This document shows positions 1 through 9,149 of a stretch of DNA of 64,000 nucleotides, in pieces (position 1 is the stretch's first letter; each line of letters starts with the position of its first letter). Made by a program: the position numbers and the translations under genes. The stretch is from Paragorgia papillata (taxonomy: Eukaryota; Cnidaria; Anthozoa; Scleralcyonacea; Coralliidae), in contig JAWNZC010000255.1 in the NCBI GenBank assembly GCA_035771165.1, forward strand, positions 186,001 to 250,000, given 5' to 3'. The notes under the pieces were generated by a model that saw only the letters and a list, made by a program, of their open reading frames with translations, was not told the origin of the DNA and ran no database searches.

Positions 1-389
1 TTCTGATTTTGCAATTTTTAACATATTTGCCAGGGATGGACGCAAAATTGATTTCTTTCAAGATACAAACAATAGATACTCAAAAAAAAGTTATGCTCTT
101 CATTTCAATGTTATCACTTACCTAAGCCACCATCATCATTTGGTGATGATGACTTTAAGTAAGTCAAAACGTTGAAGACAAAATGTTAAAGGTGATGTAC
201 GCATCTACGAAATTTTATTATTAAAGTCTTTATTATCAATAGACACAACAGACGTGTGACTTTACAAGCGATAATGAGTGCTAGATTTTGAAGACTAATT
301 TACATGCATGCTAATTATTAAAATAATGTTAGTTAAAATCTATTTACAATATTTAAAACCTATCAAAATTACTCTAATGAAAAAAGTTA
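1..389. other. Sequence beyond the LINE 3' end, nothing recognised
   Basis: AT-rich sequence with no convincing reading frame. A short complementary pair (ATCATCATTTGGTGATGATG, near 131-150) is the only structure noticed. It may include the 3' untranslated tail of the LINE. Confidence 0.4.
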
Positions 390-402
390 AAGAGACATCT
401 AT

Positions 403-1341
403 TTAAAAATGTTCGTTTATATCTTTCAGTTCTAACTTTCGGGAGGATGAACGCGTGTTCTCGTTCTCTAAGTACTCTCTGTCTCTAAGTACTCTCTGTC
501 TCTTTGGAGGAAGTAATTCATATAAAACGTGTTCAGGGTCATTTATTATCTTCTTAAATAAGATTCTGTCTCTCTCTTCAATCAGGTCGGACATGTTAAA
601 TTTTCTTGACGTATATCCATATCGATGAGCTCGCCCGAAAAACCTGTCAATGCGATCCAAGTATTTGTTTTGCAAGGCTGAACCCCATACTTCTATCCCA
701 TAGTAAAACAGTGACATAATAAGTGAGTCAAACAGTTTACTAAGATGATCTTTGGAGTAACCATAAAACCTACATACTCTCAATATATACATACGGCTAC
801 TAGCTTTTGACAGCAGACTATCGACGTGAAGATCCCAGCAACAGAGGTCATCTTGGAAGGTAATACTATGAATTTTCAACCATTTTTTCCGATCAATACC
901 TGTTATCGATGGTGGTAAAGGTTTGCATGTTCTGCCGCACACGAGCATTTCCCATGTCTTGGACAAATTCAGTGACATTCTGTTATTCGTTGCCCAATTC
1001 TCGATGTTTCTGACTTCCTCTGACGCCGAATCGCAGCTTAGCTTAACAGGTGCACTAACAGTCATGTCATCAGCAAACTTAACAAGTAAGTTGCTATATG
1101 GATCTTCTAATGTTATATCGTTCACCATTAAAGAAAACAGAAAAGGACCAAGGACCGTACCCTGCGGTACACCACTGTTGATGTCAACGTATTCCGTTTC
1201 TATTCCGTCGACCACAACCCTTTGTCTTCGATTCATCAAAAAACTAATAATCCAATTAATAATGTAAGGATTAATATTAGTTGACTTGAGTTTTTCACAG
1301 ACAATGTCATGGGGAACTGAATCGAATGCTTTACTAAAGTC
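403..1341 (-). pseudogene. LINE ORF2, reverse transcriptase C-terminal half
   Basis: The frame is open from the insertion junction at 1341 down to the stop at 403, although the first methionine lies at 1239. Reading along the minus strand it has DFSKAFDSVPH (RT motif 3), SGVPQGTVLGP (motif 4) and the catalytic FADD (motif 5), followed by the LINE thumb and a tail with YYGIEVWGSAL and RVLRDRE. The family copies RNA into DNA at the nicked target site. It is cut off from its N-terminal half by the Polinton-derived insertion, so the gene is dead here. RT identity is certain from the motifs; the clade is inferred. Confidence 0.9.
1336..1341. repeat. Target site duplication (left) of the 1342-4712 element
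   Basis: AAAGTC, identical to 4713-4718. Six-base duplications are the hallmark of Polinton/Maverick integration. Removing the element and one copy would restore continuity of the LINE reading frame across the site. Confidence 0.9.
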
Positions 1342-1432
1342 AGTAGTAATATAGGTATCGATCGACCCCCTTTTTTCAGGCGGCGCTAGGCGGCACTCAT
1401 TAATATTCAGGCGGCGTTCTCATTAATATTCA
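1342..1432 (+). repeat. Left terminal inverted repeat
   Basis: Starts AGTAGTAATATAGG, then ATCGATCGACCCCC, T6 and GGCGGCGCTAGGCGGCAC. It matches the reverse complement of 4622-4712 with few differences. Confidence 0.85.
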
Positions 1433-1505
1433 GGCGGCGTTCTCATTAATGTTCAGGGCGGCGTTCTCATTAATATTCAGGCCGGCGTTCTCATTAGTAT
1501 TCAGT
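1378..1505 (+). repeat. Subterminal tandem repeat, about 24 bp unit
   Basis: Four to five copies of a unit reading CAGGCGGCGTTCTCATTAAT plus ATT, with small variations. The right end of the element has only about two copies, so this side has expanded after, or independently of, the terminal repeat. Confidence 0.8.
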
Positions 1506-1535
1506 CCCATGTGGCTACGGAAGTAATTGGTGTTC

Positions 1536-1652
1536 AGTGTGACGCACGGTGTGATGCACGGTGTGATGCACGGTGTGATGCACGGTGTGATGCACGGTGT
1601 GATGCACGGTGTGACGCACGGTGTGCATCACAGTGTGCATCACAGTGTGACG
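1536..1652 (+). repeat. 12 bp minisatellite GTGTGATGCACG
   Basis: About nine copies of a 12-base unit, GTGTGATGCACG, with GACG and CATC variants. A minus-strand frame through it reads as repeats of HHTV, which is a by-product of the repeat and not a gene. Confidence 0.85.
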
Positions 1653-1784
1653 CAGGAGGAATATAGAGAGTTTGGAGCAATCTAAATGTCTGAATCTGCT
1701 GAGATAACTTAACTCGAGTATATTATCTGAATAAGCTATGAATATTATATTAGGGTTAGAACCTAAATGGTCAACCACAGTAAG

Positions 1785-2100
1785 TCATCCTAGAATCATT
1801 ACTAACTAAACTCTCGTTTATAAAACAAGTCAAGATATCGTAAGAAGAACTTAAGATATATTTTAGATGAGGAATCACTTCGAGAAGTCATGAAAAGAAC
1901 GATTTTAAGTGTCGAAATATAAACTAAAGGCAAAGCGATTTATTACTTTGAAAGCGTTGCTACGCTTTCTGTTACTAAGTGTGATATTTGCATATTTATC
2001 CTCAGTGCACGTGCAGGAGACAAAAGAGAAACTACTTAGGGGTCATTAAGAGGATTAAGCGCTTGGGCAAGTCAAGTCAAGAGAGTCATTAGCAACACGC
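1785..2100 (+). repeat. Polinton subterminal repeat, left orientation
   Basis: Shares long blocks with 8530-8900 and, inverted, with 12240-12560 and 21860-22140. Landmarks are TAGAATCATTACTAACTAAA, GGAATCACTTCGAGAAGTCA, CTCAGTGCACGTGCAGGAGA and GAGGATTAAGCGCTTGGGCA. It links this small element to the larger Polinton to the right. Confidence 0.8.
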
Positions 2101-2145
2101 GTAATGTAATACAGAATTTAAAATGTTTTATTGAGAAATATATCT

Positions 2146-2819
2146 TTACACAAAAAACTCTTGATTATTTAGTGATCTATCGGTAACACTAGCATATGGG
2201 CATACAGTACATCTTATAATCCGAAGGCATGGATCATGAGCCTTGAATTCTGTACCACAAACATTACATATCAGATTTCGATTAACGCATTTGTTAAAAT
2301 ATTTCCACAAACACTTAGGACACCAATTACATGTGTAAAATTAACAGGATTCTGACAACGTTCGCAATCAACAGGTTCGTCAATTATATAATTTTCTGAT
2401 TCTATTTCGGTGTAATCCTTATCGTTTTCTGAATCTTCTTCGGAGGAAGTTTCTTCGTTTTCGCTCTGTGATTCTGTTTCTTCTTCTGCTTGCGCCAACA
2501 TTGTTAGCACTCGAACATTTTCGATAAGGTTTTTGTCAATGTTAATGTCGGCGAGTCCTTTTACAAATACGTTTAAACCAACTGGTTCGGGAATTCCTGA
2601 GAAGTAAGGTGATACACAGTATTCTACCAATTCGGCTATTTTTGTGTTTGGTATAGTTCTTCCTTGATACACAATTTCTGCTTTGGGATTCCATGTTAAG
2701 TTGACATAGGATGCGAGTAAACTATTCAACAAAGAGGACGCGTTCGCTTCATCGACTCCGTAGTCAAAATGTGACAGTATTTCTTTAATACGAAAATCGT
2801 CATGCAACCTTTCTCCCAT
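2146..2819 (-). pseudogene. Conserved Polinton protein (GRTIPNT family), frameshifted
   Basis: Copy of the intact gene at 9150-9824. The N-terminal half carries the conserved core with WNPK, VYQGRTIPNTK, LV and LTMLAQ; an acidic stretch rich in E and S follows, then a CxxC pair. Against the intact copy a single-base loss near 2322 throws the C-terminal zinc-ribbon part out of frame. The same core is seen in the 245-residue protein at 14975-15712, so this is a recurring Polinton gene. Function unknown. Confidence 0.75.
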
Positions 2820-2863
2820 AGTGTTCAGGGTTCGAATGATGGTCTTTAAAAAATATCGTTCTT

Positions 2864-3182
2864 TTTATATTAGTTCTGCGAGTCCTTCTAAAACTGGACC
2901 AAGTAGGACATCAATAAATCCTTCACCTTTTTGAACCAGTATCTCTTTTTTCCTCATAAAACTACTTCGGGGACTACCCAAAGTTGATATGTCGTCGCTA
3001 TAAGGACTAACAAATTCAAGCAAAGCAGGTGATAATTGATATTGCGTTCACCAAAAGTTCAACATACGATCACAAATGCATCTAATTTGCTCAGGGCTAG
3101 CAGTCTCCAACAGACCTCGCTGTTGAATAGGTTCACTTGTACATAAAAGTTCAAGAAACGGTTTGTGCTTTTTGATCAACAT
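2864..3182 (-). pseudogene. pX-like small virion protein, nonsense mutation
   Basis: Inverted copy of the intact frame at 3677-3994. The start is at 3182. A serine codon in the NFWST region has become TGA near 3051, and a few further substitutions separate the arms. The C-terminal KGEGF motif is retained. This arm has decayed while the other stays open. Confidence 0.75.
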
Positions 3183-3237
3183 CTCTATTTGACAGTCAGT
3201 GTCTAAATGAGGAAAACGCTACCAAAACACATATTTT

Positions 3238-3360
3238 AAGAGGGGGAGGAAGAGGAGGAGGAGGAGGAGGAGGAGGAGAAGGAGGACGAGGGGGAGAAGG
3301 AGGAGGAGAAGGAGGAGGAGGAGAAAGAGGAGGAGAAGGAGGAGAAAGAGGAGGAGGAGG
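3238..3360 (+). repeat. Polypurine (GGA)n tract
   Basis: GGA/GAA-rich tract, complementary to the (CCT)n tract at 3527-3622. In the related element at 10250-10530 the same tract sits inside the packaging ATPase gene. Confidence 0.9.
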
Positions 3361-3526
3361 AAATTATGTTTAAGCGTTGGTTGTTCAACGGTAGGAGACG
3401 GTGTTACAAAATAGGTTTTAGGTGTAGCAGGAGCTGTAGCTATAAGTTTGAGCGAAAACCGAAATAAATATTTTAAACTCTTGTATGCTCTAAGCTTTTG
3501 TATGTGTGTGTGTCTATTTGCTGCTC
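3361..3526. other. Spacer of the inverted duplication
   Basis: Single-copy sequence between the two arms. It includes a short GT run (TATGTGTGTGTGTC). No supported gene. Confidence 0.5.
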
Positions 3527-4422
3527 CTCCTCCTCCTCCTCTCTCTCCTCCTCCTCCTTCTCCTCCTCCTTCTCCCCCTCGTCCTCCTTCTCCTCCTCCT
3601 CCTCCTCTTCCTCCCCCTCTTAAAATATGTGTTTTGGTAGCGTTTTCCTCATTTAGACACTGACTGCCAAATAGAGATGTTGATCAAAAAGCACAAACCG
3701 TTTCTTGAACTTTTATGTACAAGTGAACCTATTCAACAGCGAGGTCTGTTGGAGACTGCTAGCGCTGAGCAAATTAGATGCATTTGTGATTGTATGTTGA
3801 ACTTTTGGTCAACGCAATATCAATTATCACCTGCTTTGCTTGAAGTCGTTAGGCCTTATAGCGACGACATATCAACTTTGGCTAGTCCCCGAAGTAGTTT
3901 TATGAGAAAAAAAGAGATACTGGTTCAAAAAGGTGAAGGATTTATTGATGTCCTACTTGGTCCAGTTTTAGAAGGACTCGCAGAACTAATATAAAAAGAA
4001 CGATATTTTTTAAAGACCATCATTCGAACCCTGAACACTATGGGAGAAAGGTTGCATGACGATTTTCGTATTAAAGAAATACTGTCACATTTTGACTACG
4101 GAGTCGATGAAGCGAACGCGTCCTCTTTGTTGAATAGTTTACTCGCATCCTATGTCAACTTAACATGGAATCCCAAAGGAGAAATTGTGTATCAAGGAAG
4201 AACTATCCCAAACACAAAAATAGCCGAATTGGTAGAATACTGTGTATCACCTTACTTCTCAGGAATTCCCAAACCAGTTGGTTTAAACGTATTTGTAAAA
4301 GGACTCGCCGACATTAACATTGACAAAAACCTTATCGAAAATGTTCGAGTGCTAACAATGTTGGCGCAGGCAGAAGAAGAAACAGAATCACAGAGCGAAA
4401 ACGAAGAAACTTCCTCCGAATC
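3499..4422 (+). repeat. Right arm of the large inverted duplication
   Basis: Mirror of 2437-3360 with a symmetry centre near 3429.5. Identity stops abruptly after ACTTCCTCCGAA at about 4422, which marks the junction of the rearrangement. Confidence 0.85.
3677..3994 (+). CDS. pX-like small virion protein of Polintons
   Basis: 105 residues, complete. It begins with a basic and hydrophobic head (LIKKHKPFLELL), has a cysteine-containing helix (IRCICDCMLNFW), a basic middle (RKKEILVQ) and ends in KGEGF followed by a hydrophobic LLGPVLEGL tail. The intact Polinton to the right has the same layout at 15712-16047. Comparable proteins are typical of adintovirus-like elements in cnidarians and have been proposed to be membrane-active or core virion proteins; that role is inference. 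It lies between a polypyrimidine tract and the GRTIPNT gene, the same order as in the 8309-22484 element. Confidence 0.7.
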   Translation: MLIKKHKPFLELLCTSEPIQQRGLLETASAEQIRCICDCMLNFWSTQYQLSPALLEVVRPYSDDISTLASPRSSFMRKKEILVQKGEGFIDVLLGPVLEGLAELI

Positions 4423-4459
4423 TGAACAACTCCGAGAACCTCTAATTTTTTCAGAGTGA
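4040..4459 (+). pseudogene. GRTIPNT-family Polinton protein, 3' truncated
   Basis: Starts exactly like the gene at 2819 and stays the same through the acidic ETSSE stretch. After about 4422 the sequence is unrelated and ends at a stop after 139 residues, so the zinc-ribbon tail is missing. The breakpoint equals the end of the inverted duplication. Confidence 0.75.
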
Positions 4460-4647
4460 TTTTTCTGTACAGTACAGAACAGCTAATGACAGATATTGTA
4501 CAAACACCACAGTTAACACCCGACGAAAAGAACATCCTATACTCTAATCAACTCGATCGTTTTCTGACATTCCAACAACAGCTGCAGATCCAGCAGCGTC
4601 AAGTTCAAACTAATCTTCGCGTGAATATTAATGAGAACGCCGCCTGA
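4456..4647 (+). pseudogene. Fragment matching the N-terminal region of the 245-residue Polinton protein
   Basis: About 54 residues from the second methionine at 4486. The stretch LTPDEKNILYSNQLDRFL parallels ITQDEKVKMYDQSLQRYL in the protein at 14975-15712. The frame runs into the terminal repeat and stops there. It indicates that the ancestral gene joined this N-terminal part to the GRTIPNT core and that rearrangement separated them. Confidence 0.55.
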
Positions 4648-4712
4648 ATATTAATGAGTGCCGCCTAGCGCCGCCTTAAAAAAGGGGGTCGATCGATACC
4701 TATAATACTACT
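4622..4712 (-). repeat. Right terminal inverted repeat
   Basis: Reverse complement matches 1342-1432; the terminal bases read AGTAGTATTATAGG on the minus strand. Confidence 0.85.
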
Positions 4713-4718
4713 AAAGTC
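4713..4718. repeat. Target site duplication (right)
   Basis: AAAGTC, identical to 1336-1341. Confidence 0.9.
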
Positions 4719-6376
4719 GAAAGACATCACTCGAACAAAGTCAGCGTCTTCATCCAACCATTTAAGCCAATGATGTTGGCATTTGATAAGGGCAGTTGTT
4801 GTATTTGTACCTTCCTTATAGGCAACCTGGTCCATTCCAATCACTGACTTGGCCTCGGACGAAATCTCTTGTTTGAAGACCATTTTCTCAAGGAGTCTCA
4901 TTATAACATTCGTCAGCGATATAGGCCTCAGCTGGGTGCATTCTGTCGAGAAGATTCTTTGGGTAACGGACTTACATTCGCGAATTTCCACAAGAGGGGA
5001 ACACACTGTTGTTTCAATGAAGAGTTAAATACATAGGTAACTACTGGCGCAAGTTGCTGTGCGAAGTCTTTCCACATCCAATAAGGAAGCCCGTCCGGAC
5101 CTGGTGAGGTTCGTTTTTGTTTGGTCAAAAATGTTCTAACAGTGTGTACATCAACAGTAGGAATTCGAGTTCCTTCAGGAATTGGTAAAAGTTTTGGAGC
5201 CGTGTACTGAGTGTCAGTGTTAATCGTTTGAAAATACAAATTTATAACATGTGGGTCAATAACAGAACTCACATTTTGGCTTTTGGTTCCTCTACCAGTA
5301 ATTTTATTCACAGTATTCCACCACCCCTTTGACCCAGCACTGAATTTTCTGTTCTCATCGTAAACAGCACGAACTTGGTTTTCACGAATGAGTCCATTAA
5401 TTCGTTTTTGGAGATCGTTGTTTATGCCCTTCGTCATATTCTTATTCCTTATCGTGCATAAGTGTTTGACCAGTGGTGACATGTAGGGAGGATCGCGTGT
5501 TGACACCTTAACCTTAATTAGGGGGAAACACTCATTGAATTTCCCAACAATAATATCATTCAACAAACTAACTGCTACGCTGGCATCATCACAAGTATAG
5601 ACATCACTCCAGTCGCACACTTCCAATTTCTTCTCCATATCGGACTTTCGATGATCTCTAACATCTCTAAAATACACATATTTTCTCTCTGGTCTCACAG
5701 CGTGTTGAGGAGTAATCAGGACAGCCGAATGGTCAGACCTTACTAAACCTTTAAAAATAATGGGTTGCTTCCACAAGTGCGGGCAGTTAGTCAGGAATAC
5801 ATCTAGTATTTTCTGTCCTCTTGTAGGCTTTTTAACTAGATGCACTAAATTATGCTGACTAATAAGGTCTTTTATACTTAATTGATTGATATCTCCGGCA
5901 ATGATTATTCTTGCGTTGGGTTCTGAAAGGAGAATCTGTTCACAACTCTCTGACAAGTGACCTAGTAACTCAGTCTCAGTATACATAGGGTCTGGTGGAT
6001 GATACACCGCAGCGACATAATATTTGGAGTTAGTTGTTCTAATGTCACACCATACGCATTCCAGATTATTTTGGAAATTGAGACGTTTCACCTTCCAATT
6101 GCTTCGACACAGTATGGCAACTCCTCCCCCGAGTCGCAGATCACAGCGGTCTTTTCTCACGAGAACATAACCATTAGGGCATATAAGGCTCGATGGGATT
6201 TTGGCGTTAAGCCAGGTCTCAGACACTAAACAGATGTCTATGTTATTTGTACATAAATCTGTATATAAAGCAGAGGCTGCATCCGGTTTAGCCAGTGCTC
6301 GAGCATTTATAACCATGCAACTAGGTATGATTTTTGGAGGAGTAGGCCCAGGCTTAGAAAGTTTCACTGCAACCAA
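4719..6376 (-). pseudogene. LINE ORF2 N-terminal part: AP endonuclease and start of RT
   Basis: The endonuclease domain occupies the first ~220 residues from 6376: NARALAKPDAAS, VSETWLN, the GGGVAI block, AAVYHPP, IAGDIN and SDHSAVL are the usual APE-type motifs. The RT fingers follow (TSPGPDGLPYWMWK, NVSPLPKE). A frameshift near 4960-4990 moves the frame, which then continues with LRPISLTNVIMRLLEKMV up to the insertion junction. In LINEs this enzyme nicks the target and primes reverse transcription. The first methionine at 6376 may lie inside the true ORF. Confidence 0.85.
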
Positions 6377-6514
6377 ATTATTTGAATTGCGCGTATAACG
6401 TGCTGATCTGTGTCGAGTTAAACTACCAGCATGGTTGGCTTTTCTTATTCTTCTTATGGCAGGGATTCGAATGGGTATTTGTGAATTGACGCATTCGGAA
6501 ATGTTAGGAGTTAG

Positions 6515-8149
6515 TCATAAGGGTAAAGACTTTAAGTGACTTAAGAGCGATCGATTATTTTGGAATTTTGTAGCATGATCCGCAACCAAGCCACCAATCA
6601 TAATATATTTTCGTTTAGGCCAGGCGTTTCTATCCATTCCCTTGGATGCTTTGGTTAGATCATCGCTAATGACAGGCACCGGCTTAGAGGTTTGCGAGCT
6701 TGTCGAGATAGTTGGTGCGAACATTTTTTGATTCTGTCTTCTATGTTTATATTTGGGTTTTGTACTTGTTGTATTCGTTTTGTGCGCCTCGGGAGCTTGC
6801 TTGCTGTGTCCATTGTTGTCATTATATTTTTGACTCTGGCTGTTAAATGGTCGATTTGTCGAAAAGACATAATTTGCTTTGTTTGCTTTAATACCACGCT
6901 GTTTGCGGACTTCGCTTGGGCGGTGCAATGGTACCACACATGGATTTTTTGGGTTTACTTCTCCGATGTTGAGATCACCATTGTTATGACCAAGGGTCGC
7001 TTGATTAACCACAACATCTTCGCTTAATTTACCGGTTAGACTGTTAATATTGTGCTGGCCGAGATCTTCCAGAACAGAGAATCTGTTATTATATCTTTGG
7101 TTTTGAGTAGAGCTGTTATTCGTTCTTTTGCTTTCGAATCTTTTTCGTACTTTATTAAGCGAAGGGGCTTTTCCATTTATAAAACTCCAAGGGTTCTCGT
7201 CAGAGTTACGCTGATTTCCTTCATTTGCGTTTACATTGTTGTCTTGCGTAATTAAGTCAATTGCAAGCCTTAGAGAAGCGTTTGTTTCTTCACTCATAGA
7301 GATTGTATTCTCCAGGGAATTGATTGTTTGTTTTAGTTCTTCAACTTCGGAATCTCTTTCTCTCACGATTAAGTGAAGATCGGATTCAAGTTTTTTAGTT
7401 TTCTTTTTCTCGGCAGAAAGTTCACACCGAAGACGATTTACTTCTCCATCATATCTTGAGGGGTCCCCAACTTTCGAGTTCGCCATTGAGTCTATTCTGT
7501 GTTGTAAGATGACAATGTCTAACTTAGCACCTTCAAGATCAGCAGCCAGAATACCGCAAGAACAACTACAGTTTGTTAACAGAGACGAATGGTTGTTTAT
7601 GCTAGTCGCTTTTGCTTTGCTTTTAGTCTCACCCCCAACATCGCAGGACAATTTTGGCGTTGCCGTTGGTACAATCAATGATTTGTTGATATCTTCGACA
7701 TTAGCATCATCAGACGAACTGAGTGAATCATCAAGACTGAAGACTTGTTTGTGTATTTTGCTGGATGACATCGGACTTGACGGGCAGTCTCTTGTCTGAC
7801 AAATATACACACATTTATCGCGTACCGAGTTCCCGTCTGTTCCTTGGAATAGCAGTGTATTTTGCTTTCCTTGGTGCCATGTTAAGCTCAGTTCCATGTT
7901 CGAGCTTGTAAACTTCTTCGAAGCTCCTCCAGATGATGACCACTTCCCTTGAAGGCCAATTGTGTCGCCAATAACTTTCTTCAGAGAGTCGAGGTCACTG
8001 GTCCATTTTAGGCGTTTTCCATCATAAAACATGTTGACAAGTCCTTCGCAATCGTTGTTGTTAAGAAAAGTTGAGAATACAGGATTGTCTGAATGTTTGT
8101 TAGATATTTTATAGGAGACACTTGATGCACAACTACACGCCATACTCAT
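6515..8149 (-). CDS. LINE ORF1 protein with coiled coil
   Basis: 544 residues, complete frame. A cysteine-containing N-terminal segment is followed by a serine-rich region, then a clear coiled coil with heptads around residues 225-300 (EVNRLRCELSAEKKKTKKL) and a long basic, Asn/Gln-rich C-terminus. Its position directly upstream of ORF2 on the same strand, and the lack of other domains, fit a LINE ORF1 protein, which binds the element RNA as a chaperone. No RRM or zinc knuckle could be recognised with certainty. The open frame suggests a relatively young LINE copy. Confidence 0.7.
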   Translation of the reverse strand: MSMACSCASSVSYKISNKHSDNPVFSTFLNNNDCEGLVNMFYDGKRLKWTSDLDSLKKVIGDTIGLQGKWSSSGGASKKFTSSNMELSLTWHQGKQNTLLFQGTDGNSVRDKCVYICQTRDCPSSPMSSSKIHKQVFSLDDSLSSSDDANVEDINKSLIVPTATPKLSCDVGGETKSKAKATSINNHSSLLTNCSCSCGILAADLEGAKLDIVILQHRIDSMANSKVGDPSRYDGEVNRLRCELSAEKKKTKKLESDLHLIVRERDSEVEELKQTINSLENTISMSEETNASLRLAIDLITQDNNVNANEGNQRNSDENPWSFINGKAPSLNKVRKRFESKRTNNSSTQNQRYNNRFSVLEDLGQHNINSLTGKLSEDVVVNQATLGHNNGDLNIGEVNPKNPCVVPLHRPSEVRKQRGIKANKANYVFSTNRPFNSQSQKYNDNNGHSKQAPEAHKTNTTSTKPKYKHRRQNQKMFAPTISTSSQTSKPVPVISDDLTKASKGMDRNAWPKRKYIMIGGLVADHATKFQNNRSLLSHLKSLPL

Positions 8150-8302
8150 ACATACCTTGTGATAAATTGTGTACGCATTTACATTTTTATTTACAAAAAT
8201 AATACTAATACCTTATTCAAGATTGTAAGCTTTTCTTGGTTCCCATTCATTACTTGCATCCAAAACAAAACATTTTCAGGATAAATAGAAGAAATCCGAG
8301 GA

Positions 8303-8308
8303 GATATC
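8303..8308. repeat. Target site duplication (left) of the composite Polinton
   Basis: GATATC immediately before AGTAGTAATACC; the same six bases follow the right terminus at 22485-22490. The site is itself palindromic. Confidence 0.8.
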
Positions 8309-8935
8309 AGTAGTAATACCCCCCACTCCAGGGACCAAAGGGATGCCACCTCATTAAATATTCAATTTTTAATTATTCATTATCAGGCTCCTTTAGGACC
8401 CTCTAACCCTAATCTCATTACGTCATTATGTCTCAGGCTCCTTTGAGACCTCTTAACCCTAACCTGAGATAACGTATAGACTTGAATTAATAGTATATCA
8501 TGAATATTATATTAGAACCTAAATGGAGTAAGTCATCCTAGAATCATTACTAACTAAACCCTCGTTTATAAGCGAGGAAATCGTAGGAAGATAGAATGAG
8601 GAATCACTTCGAGAAGTCATGAAAAGAACGATTTTAAATGTCTAAATATTAACTAAAGGCAAAGCGATTTATTACTTTGAAAACACTTTCTTCAGAGGGG
8701 TTTGCCAGAATATAAACTGTCAGGGGTTAAATGGATGACTCGGCTATTTTATTAACGTCGTCAAGCATATTGTTAATGTTGCTAAGGCTGATATTTGCAT
8801 ATTTATCCTCAGTGCACGTGCAGGAGACAAAAGAGAAACTCATTTAGGGGTCATTAAGAGGATTAAGCGCTTGGGCAAGTCTAGTCGAGTAGGTCATTAG
8901 CAGTGTTACCATAGCGAAACCGCGTCGCGGCCTTC
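8309..8935 (+). repeat. Left terminal and subterminal inverted repeat
   Basis: Pairs with 21805-22484. Shared landmarks include AGTAGTAATACCCCCC, CAGGCTCCTTT, CCTAACCCTAA, CTTCGAGAAGTCA, GTGCACGTGCAGGAGACAAA and GGTTTCGCTATGGTAACACT (inverted here). A block at 8695-8780 is not in the right copy. Confidence 0.8.
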
Positions 8936-9149
8936 ATTCGTCTCAGGCTCTTTCAGACCTCCTAACCCTAACTTTCCCCCCCAACCCTAGCTGTTACTCA
9001 ACCCCCCGTGTAATACGTCATAACCGATAGCTCTCCGACTAATTCCCGAAGATCGTCATTATCTATCTATATATCTATATATATATATCAAACACAGACA
9101 CGCGTACATGTAATACAGAATTTAAAATATTTTATTGAGAAATATATCT

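Larger units (their letters stand above)
2437..3360 (-). repeat. Left arm of a large inverted duplication
   Basis: Equivalent positions in this arm and in 3499-4422 sum to 6859. For example, gene starts lie at 2819 and 4040, and at 3182 and 3677. The arms carry the pX-like gene and the start of the GRTIPNT gene and end in complementary polypurine/polypyrimidine tracts. Confidence 0.85.
1342..4712. mobile_element. Non-autonomous Polinton-derived element with internal palindrome
   Basis: The ends are inverted repeats of about 90 bp starting AGTAGTAATATAGG (left) and AGTAGTATTATAGG (right, minus strand), with a 6 bp duplication AAAGTC. Polinton termini are known to start with AG and to have 6 bp target duplications. 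Inside are only two conserved Polinton gene families, the pX-like and GRxIPxT-type proteins, each present twice in inverted orientation around a centre near 3430. There is no polymerase, integrase or capsid gene, so it must have been moved by proteins from another copy. The two terminal repeats differ by few bases, which suggests a fairly recent insertion. Confidence 0.85.
390..8165 (-). mobile_element. LINE (non-LTR retrotransposon), split by a Polinton insertion
   Basis: One LINE runs on the minus strand from about 8165 (5' end) to about 390 (3' end). Its parts are ORF1 (6515-8149), an endonuclease plus reverse transcriptase start (4719-6376) and the reverse transcriptase rest (403-1341). 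The two ORF2 pieces join at the six bases AAAGTC found on both sides of the intervening element, so the 1342-4712 block is a clean later insertion. The family resembles the very common coral and anemone LINEs ending in a YYGIEVWG-type tail. Exact ends were not determined because I saw no clear target duplication. Confidence 0.85.

Noticed and set aside
1515..1778. Minus-strand frame with HHTVHHTV repeats
   Set aside because: Direct translation of the 12 bp minisatellite.
6692..7799. Plus-strand hydrophobic frames
   Set aside because: Antisense to the LINE ORF1 gene.
8291..8308. Extension of the Polinton terminal repeat beyond AGTAGT
   Set aside because: The flanks (CCGAGGAGATATC and GATATCCTCGCC) look alike in inverted form, but the 1342-4712 element fixes the terminus at AGTAGT and GATATC is itself palindromic, so the likeness is probably chance.
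8440..9000. Telomere-like CCTAACCCTAA words
   Set aside because: They occur singly inside the Polinton terminal repeats next to CAGGCTCC motifs, not as a tandem telomere array.
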